DNA of 64,000 nt. Source: Acidicapsa acidisoli (GTDB lineage: Bacteria; Acidobacteriota; Terriglobia; Terriglobales; Acidobacteriaceae). Below the pieces are notes generated by a model. It did not search any database. It saw only the letters and a program-made list of their open reading frames with translations, and was not told the DNA's origin. Each line of letters begins with the position of its first letter. Position 1 is the first letter of the stretch. Made by a program: the position numbers and the translations under genes. Below are positions 63,077 to 64,000 of the stretch, piece by piece. The stretch is taken from assembly GCF_025685625.1 (NCBI RefSeq), contig NZ_JAGSYI010000001.1, forward strand, positions 62,001 through 126,000. Reading direction: 5' to 3'.

Positions 63077-64000
63077 TGTCAACGGAAAAGAACCTAAGTG
63101 AGCAGCAAACAGGCGCAGATATCGTTGTCAAAACGCTCGAACAGCATGACGTGAAGTGGGTATTCGGAGTTCCGGGCGCGAAGATCGACAAGGTCTTCAA
63201 TACGCTCGTCGACTCTCCGATCAAGACTGTCGTCTGCCGTCATGAGCAGAACGCAGCCTTCATTGCTGGAGGGATTGGACGCATGACCGGCAAAGCCGGC
63301 GTTGCGATTGCGACCTCCGGACCTGGAGTTTCGAATCTTGTTACGGCCTTGGCTACGGCCAACACTGAAGGCGACCCAGTGATCGCCTTGGGCGGCGCGG
63401 TAGCTCTCTCCGACAGATTGAAGAAGATTCATCAGACGATGGACTCCGTGAGTCTCTGCAAGCCTGTCACCAAGTACAGCGTTGAAGTGGACTCACCAGA
63501 GTCCGTCTCCGAGGTAATGACGAATGCGTTTCGCAGCGCCGAATCCGACCGCCCAGGAGCGGCCTTTGTAAGTCTGCCAATGGACATCATGCTGGCGCCC
63601 TCCAAGTGCGAGGTTCTTACCCCTCCAGCATACTCTGGCGCCGGTCCTGCCGATACGACCGCTATCCAAGAAGCTGCGCGGCTTATCAATCAAGCGAAGA
63701 GACCTGTGGTCCTGCTCGGCTTACTAGCAAGTAAACCGCAAAACGCAGCTGCCGTTCATGAATTCATCGAAAGCGGAAAGCTACCGGTGATCGGAACATT
63801 TCAGGCCGCCGGAGCGGTCGCCGCGAATCTCTTCGGTAACTTTGGCGGAAGAGTCGGCCAGATCAACAACCAACCCGCCGACACAATCCTTGCCGCAGGC
63901 GACCTGGTGATCACAATCGGATACGATCCCGTGGAATACTGGCCCTCCATTTGGAATCAAGGCAACAGGCGGCCCATCATACATTTGGATACTCTGCCAG
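63076..64000 (+). CDS. alsS: Acetolactate synthase, catabolic type (N-terminal part, cut by window edge)
   Basis: The first 308 codons of a thiamine-diphosphate enzyme that joins two pyruvates to acetolactate. The PYR domain is complete: VKWVFGVPGAKIDKVF, the catalytic Glu in CRHEQNAAFIAGGIGRM, and IATSGPGVSNLVTALATAN. The central domain begins with INQAKRPVVLLGLLASK. It starts inside the budA stop codon and has no linked small regulatory subunit, which favours the catabolic AlsS/BudB enzyme over the biosynthetic IlvB. The C-terminal ThDP-binding half lies past the right edge. Confidence 0.92.
   Translation, partial: MSTEKNLSEQQTGADIVVKTLEQHDVKWVFGVPGAKIDKVFNTLVDSPIKTVVCRHEQNAAFIAGGIGRMTGKAGVAIATSGPGVSNLVTALATANTEGDPVIALGGAVALSDRLKKIHQTMDSVSLCKPVTKYSVEVDSPESVSEVMTNAFRSAESDRPGAAFVSLPMDIMLAPSKCEVLTPPAYSGAGPADTTAIQEAARLINQAKRPVVLLGLLASKPQNAAAVHEFIESGKLPVIGTFQAAGAVAANLFGNFGGRVGQINNQPADTILAAGDLVITIGYDPVEYWPSIWNQGNRRPIIHLDTLP

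Noticed and set aside
1-64000. CRISPR array, rRNA genes, prophage structural genes, toxin-antitoxin pair
   Set aside because: No regular spaced repeats, rRNA motifs, phage structural proteins or paired toxin-antitoxin genes were seen anywhere in the window.

Overview
The window reads as a chromosome segment of a soil-type member of the Acidobacteriota (Terriglobia-like). This is inferred from the family content: two-component-propeller sensor kinases, extracytoplasmic-function (ECF) sigma factors, sigma-54 activators with stacked PAS domains, an RND efflux operon and many small secreted or NTF2-like proteins. No rRNA gene or intact tRNA gene is present, so the assignment is tentative. Gene density is high. 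Both window edges cut genes: an FAD-linked oxidase at the left and an acetolactate synthase at the right.

Regions from left to right. (1) 1-1586: FAD-linked oxidase and fumarylacetoacetase-family hydrolase on the minus strand. (2) 1587-2384: non-coding, with a probable group II intron remnant and one copy of an approximately 90-bp repeat. (3) 2385-14941: a signalling cluster with two paralogous propeller/PAS histidine kinases, a GAF/PAS kinase, a FixJ-type regulator, two stand-alone receivers and a sigma-54 activator. The first propeller kinase is split between two frames exactly at a canonical -1 slippery heptamer. (4) 15092-18864: ECF sigma factor, peroxiredoxin plus DsbA-like thiol oxidoreductase, and a polysaccharide deacetylase. 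(5) 18898-20513: a broken SDR gene, the 3' half of a tRNA-Glu gene (an attachment-site signature) and a tyrosine integrase. (6) 20947-29071: a complete biotin-independent malonate decarboxylase operon, mdcABCDEFGH, with a divergent LysR regulator. (7) 29123-37576: multicopper oxidase, hydrolase, AraC regulator, STAS protein, a very large GAF/PAS4/AAA+ sigma-54 activator, an NTF2-like protein and an SDR. (8) 37846-45834: monooxygenase, an outer-membrane protein interrupted by an amber codon, and an RND efflux operon. (9) 45835-52353: a DUF4136-like pseudogene, two paralogous cupins, an NTF2-like protein, an Old Yellow Enzyme, an ECF sigma factor and a haloacetate-dehalogenase-like hydrolase. 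(10) 53097-64000: a co-directional central-metabolism block of fumarase, malic enzyme, FUSC-like membrane protein, LutABC lactate oxidation, cytochrome bd oxidase, acetolactate decarboxylase and acetolactate synthase.

How the parts may work together (inference). The mdc operon turns malonate into acetyl units. The right-hand block could take fumarate and malate to pyruvate, oxidise lactate to pyruvate, dispose of electrons through a high-affinity bd oxidase and drain excess pyruvate to acetoin. That pattern suits organic-acid use under low oxygen. Dispersed, partly decayed leader-like sequences (31560-31650, 38342-38440, 39586-39776, 45885-45990, 49541-49690) link several accessory genes and suggest duplication and shared control. 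Several genes carry single lesions (2385-5812, 18898-19180, 38721-39296, 46229-46782). These are either real decay, recoding, or sequencing errors.
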